A DNA stretch of 64,000 bases. It comes from Sphagnum compactum (lineage: Eukaryota > Bryophyta > Sphagnopsida > Sphagnales). Location of the stretch: positions 434,001 to 498,000 of the forward strand of contig OZ234495.1 of NCBI GenBank assembly GCA_965153455.1. Reading direction: 5' to 3'. The translations under genes were made by a program, and so were the position numbers. The notes beneath the pieces were generated by a model. The model was not told the DNA's origin. It searched no databases and worked only from the letters and a program-made list of their open reading frames with translations. Below are positions 46,905 to 58,779 of the stretch, one piece after another (within the stretch, counting starts at the first letter, position 1; each line of letters begins with the position of its first letter).

Positions 46905-47220
46905 TATTGCCACAAGCCCCTCCACAAAAGATGAGAATCGGAAGAGGGGATAACTGACATCCACCATAACTTCTGGGTCCATTGTGTCACCAACAGCTGG
47001 CCACACAACATGATATGCCTCGACTCCATGAGCTGTTTCGGAAGGAAGATCCACAGAAACACCCTCACTAAATACATACTTGTCAAGGTACTTGAAGCAG
47101 GCCAAGAAATTGTTGGCAAGGAATGTGCACAATGATTTGTTAAACTTGACCATTCCCCAATACAAACTCAATTTGTCCTCACCATATCTTGACCTTCATA
47201 ATATATCCCTCAGAGACAAG
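46905..47220 (-). pseudogene. DUF1221/HeLo-like fragment P6
   Basis: VKFNKSLCTFLANNFLA and, after a frame change, KLWWMSVIPSSDS match the N-terminal domain of the TKL kinases. No kinase domain is attached. It joins directly to the dispersed repeat at 46,860. Confidence 0.8.
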
Positions 47221-49798
47221 ATATTGGAACATGATCCTTAAGCAAAGACAAGCAAATCTCCCTTCTATACAAACCATCTGCAACTAGATAGGAATCCAGA
47301 CATGCTAGCTGCTGCTGAAGCAAAACCTGGCTAGCAAAATAGAAATTTGAAAGCACCTCGTCTTCAAATGTAATATTAATAGTCCTCGGATTAGTCTCAC
47401 CAACTACATCTATGAGCCAAATACCCTTCCTCGTGTCCACAACATAAGTCAGTACTACTATCATCCAAATTACTTTCAGAAACAGCTTTGCCATTATCAA
47501 CTCCTAGCGCAGGCAATGCCAGATGCATTGGAATATCTTCTTCACAGTCTCTATAATTTGGTGTCCCATTATAATGACAACCTTCCTCAACAGATTCCAT
47601 CAGCATTCACAACTCATGTCTGTGCAAAACACTTGAATCCTCCTCTCTTGTTGAATTCATCAAGCATCTTCAACACCTGCATGTGTACATCAAACATATG
47701 CATCAGAAATGCATGCAGAACAATTGCAACGGGTTGAGTAAAAATGTCATCATGCAGAGATGACACAGCTACAACATTTGTACAACACAGCTATACAATT
47801 CATTTCTCCTGAACCTCAACATAGTACTCAAAACACCTTAATGCAAAATGAAGGTTGCACATGACACCCACCATGATTTTGTAGCCATATTCAAAGCCTA
47901 TGGCTGCCTTGAGAACTGGATATTGTTTCAACACTGCTTGCTTCACTGCCCTTTCATCCTCCAGAATGCATGCTTTGGTGAACATTCGTATTGAGCACTA
48001 CTTATGTAATCTGCACCCATCCTATCAATCTGTTAGCAGTGCTTTTGCAGATTTTCTAATATCTTTAGTGTTGGTAGAATTGCATCTGAGTCCTGGAATT
48101 CTGTTCATATATCCTTACAGAGCAGACCTGACAAGCATACGGTTTTCCAATTTATGGTGCAGCTCTACACAGGGTGGTTTACCAAGATGCTGAAGAATGT
48201 GGAGAGGCTAGGTGGTCACGCCAAAACTCTATCAAACCTTGGAATTTTGAAGATCAAATTGACATTTTGTCTTTGAGGATTGTCAAATTTCAATATTCAT
48301 AGCTTGCTCCATAAGGGTGAAGGAAGCTTGTCAACCACCTAAATGGCATATTGCAAAAGGAGAGGGAGGAGATCAGAAAACCTGGAATCTGAGATTGCCT
48401 AGTCCCAAATGTTTTCACCATTGGTGAAAAACAACCACCTCCACATTCCTCTCATATGTCAGGCAAATTATTCAGAATGTCCAGACCTGTCCCCTGAAAT
48501 CCATTACAAAACACTTTCTTAAGCCCACATCAAATAACAAAATAAGATACCTCTAGACTCAGGACTCCCGCCAGATGCCATTGAGTCTTACATTGCAAGG
48601 AACTGCAGTTGGTGAGCAAAGGTAGAAGACAAGCCAGCCTGGTTACTTGTGTTTCAAAGCTGATGTAGAGACTCCAAGGGCACCTGTAGATGTTACCATT
48701 TTTCTGGCATGCCTCCACAACAATCTGGTTGCAAAACTATTGCCACAAGTTCTTCCACATGATCAATCAGCACCTTGTTAAAGAGTCTCATTTCTTGCAC
48801 CTTGTAAAAGAGTCTCTCATTTGTTTCTTGCCGGAACAAGTTAGAATAGTCCATCAGCCTGGTCAACAACGCATCTTCAGTAAGACTCAAACTTCTTGGT
48901 TTCACTTGCTCCCTCCAAGAAAAATCTACAGAATATTTGTATGGCCAGATGCATCCAGTCTAAGACCTGCGTGTATGTTTGTGAGAGATGTACCTGGAGG
49001 TCATAACAGGCAATTTTTCTCCAATAGATTCCCATAAGACGACATATTACATGCCAAATGCAATACACTCCCACCAGGCAATTTACACCACACCACATCA
49101 GATTAAATGCCTACAGTCCCATTCTGAGCAGGTGGTCTAGCTTATGCTCTATAGGGCCACTTGTCTTCTTTCAATCTAGTCTGTGGTGTAAATGTGCTAC
49201 TAGTCAAGCCATCTAATTTTGTATCCTACATTAAGTCACCACCATTGTCAGATGCAGCATCTTACAAGGCCCCAGAAAGATTAGTTTCACCCAAGACACT
49301 CTATGGTTAAGGATAATCAGGTGGAACATCCTCTCCACTATATGGATGCTTCAAAAAAATAGCCACCGACAGTTGGCAGATTATACAAAATTGAGGATGA
49401 TCTACAGCATTTGTGGCCCAGCATTTCTCAATGAGCACAGAAAAGTTACAAGGACAATAGTCCACATCTGGTAAACCCCAGTCTCACTCTGTCACAAATG
49501 CTCTGAAGAACATTTGTTGGGACTTTCCCATTGAGTACCTCAAAGAAAATAATCGCAAGGCTATACACACCTGATGATTTTGTGTCCTTGTCTCTGTTCT
49601 CCGCATCTTCCAATACCTCAGGTGCCCTCCACCTGGTTTGTACCCACCAATGGTATGGTTGTACCCCAAGCTGTGCAGCTTCAATTTTGACAGGCAACAG
49701 TGTTGGAGTTTAACTTGCACAGATGACAAGGAAAAGTGCGCATTCTGATCCTCCACAATATCTCACCTTCGAGTCACAGTGCATCACCCAACTCTCAT

Positions 49799-49940
49799 GC
49801 AGGTAATTCATGGCCACTGCTATCTGTAGCATTACATAAATAGCTTCCAGAAGTAGAAGAGCAGGTACTTGGCCAGATTTCTTCTTTTTCATCATCTAAG
49901 TATCTAATGCTACAGATAGCAGAGGCCATGGATTACTTGC
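49799..49940. repeat. hairpin in kinase pseudogene P4
   Basis: Left arm 49,799-49,838, right arm 49,905-49,940. Same inverted kinase segment as in P1 and P2. Confidence 0.85.
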
Positions 49941-50029
49941 TCATGAGCTCTGAAACCATGACAACCTGCCTTTGCCATCACTCCAAGGATTTTACAGTTG
50001 AGTGCAGTTCCAAATGATCCACCTCCAAG

Positions 50030-50345
50030 ACAATGCTGTAAAATAATCCCCAAATCAATTGGAAAGTCTATCATGTATGGATGTCCATGATTGGAAATCT
50101 CTGCCTCCAGCTTTTCCGACTGATGGTTTTCAAGCTTTGCAAACTATACTTCTGTACTCTTTCATCCTAAGAATCAAGCTATGACAATGCTATAAAATAA
50201 TCCCCACATCAATTGGAAAGTCTATCATGTCTGGATGTCCATGATTTTAAATCTCTGCCTCCACTTTTCTGACTGATGTTTTTCAAGCTTTGCAAAATTG
50301 GAGGTAAAAACTATACTTTTGTACTCTTTCATCCTAAGAATCAAG
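50030..50345. repeat. tandem duplication of about 155 bp within P4
   Basis: CAATTGGAAAGTCTATCATG starts the shared part in both copies (about 50,058 and 50,211). Private to this pseudogene, hence recent. Confidence 0.8.
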
Positions 50346-50449
50346 CTATGAAAGTCACTTCTAGATGCTTATTCAAACACTTGAATCGAAGGAAACCAAG
50401 GGCGGACCATCTATGATGTTTGTCTTTATCCAGGAACCCAACATGTTGA

Positions 50450-51475
50450 CAATGCAGGAAACTCCCTCAGGTGGACATTTGCCCTACACACTTTGAAGAT
50501 TAAACATCACTTAACAACCCACATAAATCCCACTGTGGTTGGATTGATACTGCACATCCCATTTTCATAGACTCAGACCTAAACCGCGTTTGTCTCACAG
50601 ACACAGACCTGTTTCTCGGCAATTCTGCTGCAGCATACTTCACAACAGACATAAAGTTGGTTCTTCTTAACATCACCAAACTTGCTCACAGCACTTTAAG
50701 AAACAGAGCATGACAACACTGAACATTTCCCACATGACCAGAACTTGATTACAGTTCTCATCCTCGCCATGAACCTGACCTCTTCATCATATCCATGCCT
50801 CACTCCTTTTTATTATTTACTTGCTTTTGCAGATGAAGAGAGAACTTGCGTAGCAGAATTAAAAGAGTTCACCTACACTGCATGCTACTCGGCCGTGACA
50901 CATCCGATAAAACCAATGGTTTTGAACAGAAACAAGAACCTGTCTCCCTCAATCAGCCCTCCCCTTGAAGACCTCCAAGTCGGCTTCTTATTCAGCAGCA
51001 CAACGGTTCACCGCCACACATCAGCAACTCAGCAGAGGGATACGCTTCACGCATCCTCAACGAATCGCCGCGCTCAGAGCTTGCCAAAAACAACACCAAA
51101 CACATCTGCAAAACAGAAGTAACAAACACAGCACATGTACACAATATAACACGCATCCTTCACCTTCTCATCACACACCGGTTCCATCAGCGGAAGGAAG
51201 CTACTACCATTCTGAGAAAGACGACAATCATTTTGGGACCTTACCGCCGTCCTGCAAAAACCTGACCTAACATTCAGGTAACCCTAAAACCGAACTCGTT
51301 CACACGGTAGGATCATGTAGACCTTTTCACACTCCTTTCTTGTCAAACTTCCTGTACCAACGTGGACTAAACAGAGACGGAACCCATTTGAGGGTTTTTC
51401 CTACTTCCGTACCATTTTAGGGTTTTTTCTAGGTGGGACAGGCGGCCCTCAAACCGGTTACATTCTGAAACAGGC
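50450..51475. other. no gene recognised; shared with 6.2-6.8 kb
   Basis: A 125-residue plus-strand frame at 50745-51122 overlaps the part homologous to 6160-6760. The two frames do not agree, so I do not call a gene. This could be a 5' flank of the kinase pseudogene. Confidence 0.5.
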
Positions 51476-51925
51476 CTAGAAAATCCCATTCCTGGGCCTT
51501 TTCAATAGTACTTTACCCTATGGTTGGTTTTGTCATTAATTAATCTTTAACGTAGTGAAACGATTTTTTTGCGAAAAATATGAAGTCGAGGTGTTGAAAA
51601 CCATCATAATTATCACAAGCTACAATCTGAAAATTTTCACTCCTCGTAGGGGGATATCATACTAAATCATGAAGAAATAATAATTTCAAAATACTAGGCC
51701 TAGAAAATCCCATTACGGGGCCCATTCAATAGTACTTTACCCTATGGTTGGTTTTGTCATTAATTAATCTTTAAAATAGTGAAACGATTTTTTTGTGAAA
51801 AATATGCAGTTGAGGTGTTGAAAACTATCATAATTATAGTAGGATACAATCTGAATAATTTCACTCCTCGTATGAGGATATCATACTAGATCATGAAGAA
51901 ATAATAATTTCAAGATTATAAAAAT
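51475..51925. repeat. two direct copies of about 224 bp
   Basis: CTTTACCCTATGGTTGGTTT occurs at about 51,511 and 51,735. The copies differ at scattered bases. Each ends with ATCATGAAGAAATAATAATT. AT-rich, no gene. Confidence 0.8.
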
Positions 51926-52329
51926 GATTTGTTGATGTGGAAACTGACCTTAGACTACAATATGTTTAGAGGCAGTGACCCCTAGTAATTTCTTTTTTCA
52001 ATTTCTTTTCATGTAGCTTGAGTGACGATGGAATCACAATAGGCTACCTATTACTAATGAAAAAATGGGTGAAATTTTTGAGTTCATTGAATAGCAATTC
52101 AAACATCCTATTCTAATGAAAAAGAGTGCAAAAATATTATAAATTTGCAATATAAAAACCAGAAGAACAATGATTTTTAGCACCCTTTTTCATTTTCAAT
52201 TCACAAAACAATGCAAATTCTGCATGAAAAAAATAATCATTCTAAATCTAACCAATGCGGCATTTGTGTAATTTTGGGTTATGGATTAATATTGATCTTT
52301 TACTGCAGTTTCTAAGTGGCTGAGTTCTT

Positions 52330-53210
52330 TCTACAAAGCTATTTTTCCTACAGTCAATGACCTTTGGGTGTCAAAACTCAGAAAGGTAGATGTTCCTTGT
52401 GTTAGTAGATGGTCAATGACTCTACAGGAGTAGTGGACATAATAAAACAACTTAATATTTCAAGATCAGAAGTTGATAAAGCTTCTCCACAACTCCTGTT
52501 ATATGGTCTTTTGATTTCTCAACTCTATAAATAAAATAGACCGAATGCATCTGAAAGCTAATATAAAAGTTCTGATCAATAAAGTTTTTCATTGGATGTT
52601 GAAGCTTCATTGTTTTAGGTTTTTGTTGCTTCAAAGAACTGCTTTGAACTTTAGGTTTTTGTGCTGAAAAATAAAGAAGAGATCAATTTTTTTGAAAATC
52701 TTTGTAGCTTTAAAGTTGCAGAGGCTTCAGATTTGCTCTCTAGGTTGGATTTCTTGCTAGATAATTTGTTTCTTTGTTTTCGTCATTGTACTTATAGACA
52801 ATGTAGTACTGGTATCCCCATGCGTACTAATTGTGTAATCTATTTGGCTAATTTCTATCTCTTTTCTTGTGAGTTTGATTTCCTAAAGTGTCTTTAAGAA
52901 TAACGCATGTCGTGCTGTGCTTTATAGATTGTACCTTGTTTGTAGGATTGTGGATGATCTTTTTGTTGCTGATTTTCCAGACTTTGAGAATTTTATGTAC
53001 TTAGACCACGACTCTTTTGATCATGGCATATATGTGATATCTTTGACAAATGTTGTCAAACAGAGTATGCAACTGTTGAAATGATTTTCATGCCTTGTCT
53101 ATTCCAATATCTCAATTACTGCTAAGTTGGGAGTTATCAATAGTCAATTTTACAGGTTTCGGAAGCTTTGTAGTTGTAAAAAGTTCTAAGGTTTATCCGG
53201 TACAGATCGA
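52330..53210 (+). mobile_element. reverse transcriptase relic of the GIPMGTN type, copy 1
   Basis: From 52661 the frame reads RLDFLLDNLFLCF, then TGIPMRTNCVIYLANFYLFS and EFDFLKCL, then a stop. A following frame has RIVDDLFVADFPDFENF (a YxDD-type box as VDD) and AKLGVINSQFYRFRKLCS. This order matches reverse transcriptases with the GIPMGTNCAPLLADLFLYSYE motif and the GVYISQLIRYARAC motif. I know that group mostly from animal genomes, where it is near Penelope-like elements; the exact class is uncertain. No endonuclease was seen. Inactive. Confidence 0.65.
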
Positions 53211-54430
53211 TCCAACGTTTCTTGCCTGCGAGCTTTATCCAAATAATATCAAACTACTTGTTACGTAATCTACTTGACCCGGACAATCTATGTGAGCATA
53301 ATGTCCAAGGGAAATTTCAAATTCCACATGAACGGTATTAACCATAATACCCCTCGCTTTTTCTCAGATGGTCAGTCTTATTGTTCTCCTGAAAAATGAA
53401 GGCTACACTGTAAAGATTCTGTTAAAGAGGACTAGAGGGTTGCTCAATAACGGAAAATTCCTTTTTGGAATTCAGCATTTGGAGTATTAGAGTATTTCGA
53501 ATGATTTTGTATCAAGTCTTGTAACTGGGGAACTTCTCGTAAGCTCACTTGGTCCTTGTTCTTCCCTGCTGTCCTTTTCTGTGGGTTTTGTCTATCCTGT
53601 TCTGTTTTTCTGTTTTTTGGTATCTCCTTGTGGTGTTGTTTGTTGCTAGTCAGTAGCATGGCTGAGTCTTCCCGTTGCTTCTGGAGTTGCTTCCCGATTT
53701 GCAGCAGAAACTTGGTATGCAGGTTAGTGTTTTCACTGGCCTTTACCCACTGTTGGGAGCTGATGAAGTCAGTGAGAAAGTTGCGATAGTCAAGTCACTA
53801 TCATACATGCTATTATGAATGGTCCTTCAACAGGTGTGAGACCAGCACTGTTGTTCATACTGCCTTAGTGTTTTATTTTGTTCTTTGGTCCTTTGTTTTC
53901 TGTTTTTTCTTCCCTTCTTTGGATTTCTCTGTGGCTTGTTGAAGAAGTGTTAGCCTTGCTTTGCCTATTCTGAATCATGAGAATGGAGATTTCTGAATTC
54001 TTATGAGAGATATATCCTCAGTACTGAGAGGACAAAAGTGCTGGGAACAAGACATTCAATTCCTCCGAAAGCAGAAACTGGAAGAAGGCTCTTGAAAGTA
54101 CCTAGAGTGCAGAATTGGCTTCCGATGAGGGGAATATCTGGTCACCACCTAACAATAGAGGAATGTGATGCCAAACTGCTTTGCCTCCCCTTCTCATTGG
54201 CAGTAGTGCAGCACAAATGATGCACAACTCCTCAACACCAGTGTATTGACACAGGTTTTACCTCTTTTTTATTTCGATTACTCATTATTTTCTCTCCATT
54301 GCCCTGTCAATTCTTCTTCCTCTATAGTACATACACAGGTTGTGCAAGTGCCAATGGCTTCGGCAAGCATTTTGATTGAGCACTGTTTATGCAGTCTGCA
54401 CCCATTCTGTCAACCTGACAGTAGTGCATC
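53210..54430. other. no gene recognised
   Basis: T-rich on the plus strand in the middle part. 54,040-54,190 shares sequence with 2110-2240 and 25,390-25,530. Confidence 0.5.
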
Positions 54431-55340
54431 TGTAGCTCTTCTTCATGTGTTTGGTGTTGATAGGATTGTTTGTCTGAGTTGAGCAATTTCCCTTGGTATA
54501 TCCTTACCAAGAAACCTTGGCAGGCGGAAGCTTTTCCCATTTATGGCTCAACTTTACACAGAGCAGTTTACCAAGATGCTGCAGCTGACTGATGAGATGA
54601 ACAGACTTGCTGGCTGCAGTAGCAGGCCCCTAGTGCATACATGTGTCTCCAGTGCAACGAAGTGTGGATCTGTTGTGGGTGTGTTGTGGATGCAGTCACA
54701 TGTAAGTGCACCCAGGCTAAACATACTGCCTGCTTGGACACATGTCATCAGCAAAGTCTTCCATTTGACAACTGAATTATGCAATACAATCTTGAATCAG
54801 GGACATCCATGTCATGTCCTCACACAGGCAGGCATTGCAACATTTCTGAGTTGCAACACTTGTGAGAACTACAGATCCCAACTTGAATCCTGATGCTACA
54901 AAAATTCAGGACAGATGGTTAGTAGTAGTAGTACTTGCACCTGTGCTTTGCCATACTTTTTTTGTTGCATTGTGGCAACAAAAAAATGATAAATTATACC
55001 ACATCTTCAGATGAAGAATCTTCTACACTGAAGGGAAACCTAGCTAGGAAAATAGAATTTGAAACCATTTCATCATCAAATGTGATGTTAATAGTCCTCA
55101 AATTAGACTCACGAACTTCATCTATGAGCCAAATAATCTTCCAGGTGTCTGCTACATAAGTCAGTGCTACTATTATCCACACTATTTTCAGAAACAGCAT
55201 TGCCATTATCTACTCCTAGCAAAGGCAGTGTTACATACATTTGAATATCTTCTTCAGAGTCTCTATAATATGGTGCCCCATCAGAATGGCAACCCTCCTC
55301 AACAGATTCCATCATCATTCACAACTCATGTCTGTGCAAT
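54430..55340. repeat. block shared with 11.33-12.24 kb, with subtilase fragment E
   Basis: Nearly identical to 11,330-12,240. The plus strand has VLWMQSHVSAPRLNILPAW and ESGTSMSCPHTG (subtilase serine segment, 54,680-54,840), not in one frame. The homology ends at about 55,340, inside what is the last RLCK exon region in the other copy. Confidence 0.75.
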
Positions 55341-55490
55341 TGCCATCAGTTTGATGCTGTCAAGAGTGCTGAGGCATTTGGACAATTTGCAGTTCAGCTT
55401 CGCAGAAGCCAGGAATCAGTAACATTAGAAAGGACCAGAGCTATGCTTGGTTCACAGCAATCTTAGGGAAGGTGGTGATGGTTTTTCCAG

Positions 55491-56497
55491 GTCAGCACAA
55501 GATGGACGTCTGATAAGCGCGAGAGAGAGACACAGCCACTTCGCAAATTTCGAAGGATATCATTGCATGGTGCAGACAACCCAGGTATGTTATGTCTAAA
55601 CTCTTGATTATGCTGTCAAGCAGCAGTTGTCACTCTGTCAAAGATGATATCTTTTGCAGACCAGTCAGATCATATGTCATGGGTGAGTCAAGTAGCAATG
55701 AAGCAGCGTGGCCAGTTGTACCTGGAAACATTGGGTGTGAAAAAGCCTGCCAACAGCTGCTTGCATTAAAATCCTGATTATTGACCCAGACAGCCATGTT
55801 TCTGCTTTCTATTTCTTCTCTTTATTGTGTTTCGATGGGGAGAACCTATTTACGCCAAACAGGCACAACAAACTTCATTTAGTAGCATTGTCAAGTTACT
55901 CACAATTTTCTAGTTAAAATGCTGAACAGGAAGCCATGGGAGATTCACTTGGTACTTATGTCCAGCATGGGGGAGGTGCAGGTCTGGTGTACAATGTGAC
56001 TGAGTATCTTTTTGGACATGGTATCAATATTGAGAACTTGGAAACCCATACTGAAGAGGTGCTTGCAAGTCTCCACTTCCAACATTTGTCTTCTAATGTG
56101 TGACACTTGTTTACTTTTCAGATATCTGGTCATTCTCAGTTGAGTTACATTAATCTCTTTGCATCTTCATCAGAGAGTATAGAGATTGCTGGGGTTTGTC
56201 TCTTCTTTATAACATCCTCATTGGTTAGTGTTTCCATGGGTTGTCTCTCTTTTATAACATCTTCATGGATTAGTGTTTCCATGTGTGTATGATAAAACAC
56301 AGGCACCTTTTGGAGGAACAACACTGTTTATGATGGAGGGATTGATAGCAATGCCAGTGAAATTGTTGACAAGCAAGCTTATCCACAACTTGGATACATT
56401 GCAGACTACTCTTGGTGTGGATATCACTATTTCCAACATTCCCATTCCTGCCCATCATAAGTTCCATACTGCCTCCCCAGCTCAGAGTGTTGTGTAG
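55491..56497 (+). CDS. ACT-domain protein segment, GcvR-like (three exons, 5' end not found)
   Basis: Three exons join in frame: 55491-55584, 55982-56058, 56303-56497. The product has FRRISLHGADNPG, then LVYNVTEYLFGHGINIENLE, then APFGGTTLFMMEGLIAMP and LGVDITI, a complete ACT domain of the kind in the bacterial glycine-cleavage regulator GcvR and its relatives. Splice phases fit (1, then 0). The acceptor at 55490 follows TTTTTCC, and the donors are GTATGT and GTGCTT. ACT domains usually bind amino acids and regulate. The first of the two ACT domains expected in this family, and any ATG, were not found; the 5' side meets the repeat that ends at 55,340, so the gene may be truncated. Stop at 56497. 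Confidence 0.7.
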
Positions 56498-56499
56498 TG

Positions 56500-57835
56500 A
56501 ATGCATCTTCAGAGTTGTGATGACATGAAGGGGTCAACAATACAGAGCTTCAGAACCAGATGGTGAAGAAGATGATTCCACACAATGGCTCTTGTGGACA
56601 CATGGAATGATCAACGGTATTTCAACTTGTGATGAGTTGGGTTGTCTGAATAGATGGCAAGAAAAATGGTAATCTATGACAGTACCAACTGACAGACATC
56701 CACAGGTGGAAGGTGTGTTTTACTCAACAGGAGAAATGCAGAACTGCATTCAAGATGGATGATGTATTGCTGAGGCAGATATTACAGATTCCAACTCATT
56801 TCTGCAAAATAGCAGACATTTGGATTTTGTAGGCCTTGGGGGCATGAACTGCACTAGAGTTTGTTTCCTTGAATTTGTTCACTTGTATCCACATGCGGGA
56901 GTGATATTGATGTGATTAAGTAACAGCTCATTTCCAAGTTTTGGGACTAAGTTGCATGAGTGACAGGGCAGATTTTTGCATTGTTCCTTGTGGGTCTGCA
57001 ATGTACACTAGTTTGTGGGCTTATCTAAGAGTTGGTCAATGATGAGGGGGAGAATGTTTTCCTTGATAATTTGATGACCATGGATGACATTGGCATATGT
57101 ATGGTGTTCAACCCAACCACCTATTCCGATACTTTTAGGCAAGTATTCCTGTTGGGTGTTGCCATAAGATTCTGTTACCCTTAAGCTTGACACCCATTTT
57201 CAAGTCCAAATGAGTTGGATGCAGTTTCACCAAGAGGACGGAATCTGCTGTGAACAAGGAGGAAATTTCTTCATTTCAAAGCCAATCATCAACCCATATT
57301 CAGAGTTTATGCCCTCGCTGCTTAAAGGGGACATGCAGAATATAAGTGAAACTAAAATGGCCGAAGAATCTCTTGTTTGTTGGCTTGCTGACATGAGAAA
57401 ATTATTTGTGCCCTTAAAGCATGCGTACTTAATGTCTAGGTGCATCTTCTGGGAGTCCAAGAGATGGGGACCAGGTGCCTGAGGTTATGTGAAGTCTTGG
57501 GTCACAGCTTAGGCCCTTCCATTGCCAAGTAATGAGCTATTTGGGGACATTGTTCTGCATCCTTTGCAAACAATCCTAAATGCATTAGCCAGTCTCTCTC
57601 TCAAGGGGAGAGACCCCAAACTGGAAGCCTATCCCAGAAATAGTACTTAAGAAGTCAAGTTTGCTTTGGTTCTTCTGTTATCCGGACTCTATCCACTCAT
57701 GTTTCATCAGCTAAAACTCTCCTGTGATTAGCATAAGCTGAAAAGAAAATCCCCTCACTTTCTAGCCATCACTACAGAAGCAATGTGATAGCTCAAAATT
57801 TCTCTAGGACTTTCGTGTATGATTGCCACTCTCAT
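56500..57835. other. no gene recognised
   Basis: Frames such as 57210-57482 (plus) and 57008-57193 (minus) show no known motif. Nothing was matched elsewhere in the window. Confidence 0.5.
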
Positions 57836-57837
57836 TG

Positions 57838-58285
57838 ATGGTCAATGACTCTACACGAGTAGTGGACATAATAAAAACAACTCAATATTTCAAGATCAGA
57901 AGTTGATAAAGCTGCTCCACAACTCCTGTTATAGTTTTTTGATTTCTCAACTCTATACACTAAAATAGACGGAATGGATCTGAAAGCTCATATAAAAGTT
58001 CTGATCAATGAAGTGTTTCATTGGATGTTGAAGCTTCATTGTTTTAGGTTTTTGTTGCTACAAAGAACTGCTTTGAACTTTAGGTTTTTGTGCTGAAAAA
58101 TAAAGAAGAGATCAATTTTTTGAAAATCTTTGTAGCTTTAAAGTTGCACAGGCTTCAAATTTGATCTCTAGGTTGGATTTCTTACTAGATAATTTGTTTC
58201 TTTGTTTCGGTCATTGTACTTATACATAATGTATTGTTATCCCCATGGATACTAATTGTGCAATCTATTTGCCTAATTTCTTCAA
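57838..58285 (+). mobile_element. reverse transcriptase relic, copy 2 (truncated)
   Basis: Aligned with 52,405-52,850, sharing words such as GATGTTGAAGCTTCATTGTT. The motif reads IPMDTNCAIYLPNF; homology stops just after it. The repeated left part may be the element's own flank. Confidence 0.65.
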
Positions 58286-58779
58286 GAACTAATGCTAATC
58301 ATAGATGGAAGTCACCGTAAGGGAACAAATTAGTTCACAAAACAAAGAGAGAAAGTTTTCTAAAGAATGTTGAATCTGAAAGTTAGATAATGATCTAGTG
58401 AGTCTATTTTTAAGTAGTCTCTTGAAAATTTGATCGGGATCAACAAAGTTAAAATGTGTGTAGGTGTGATTACATTGCGAATGGAATGATTTCTTTTAGT
58501 AAAGTGTGAGGGAGGATCTATTGGCGACATACGAATGATCAAGAAAATGTTGTCAGTTGACGAAGAAAATGTTTAAATACTGCTGACGAAGACACTGCTG
58601 ATGAAGAAGCATTGTTGTCATCTTGCTAGGAGATATTGTAGAAGAAGTAGATCCATGTTGCCTTATTGTTTGATCTCCTTCATCCACCATATCTTGCCGA
58701 TCAAAGGTGTTTGTGTATGCTGAGCGTACAAGGGAATGTTTGAACCAATATACTTTCAACTTAGTAAAATCAACCTTAA

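Larger units (their letters stand above)
47310..50450. repeat. second copy of the 8.4-11.3 kb block
   Basis: Partner of 8430-11,300, at a nearly constant offset. It contains pseudogene P4. Confidence 0.8.
49300..50450 (-). pseudogene. TKL kinase pseudogene P4
   Basis: Closest to P2. HRD reads HCD, there is a small deletion near 49,760 and the C-lobe is frameshifted. The N-lobe side contains a doubled segment (50,030-50,345). It ends in a trace of the DUF1221-like region near 50,350-50,490. Confidence 0.8.
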
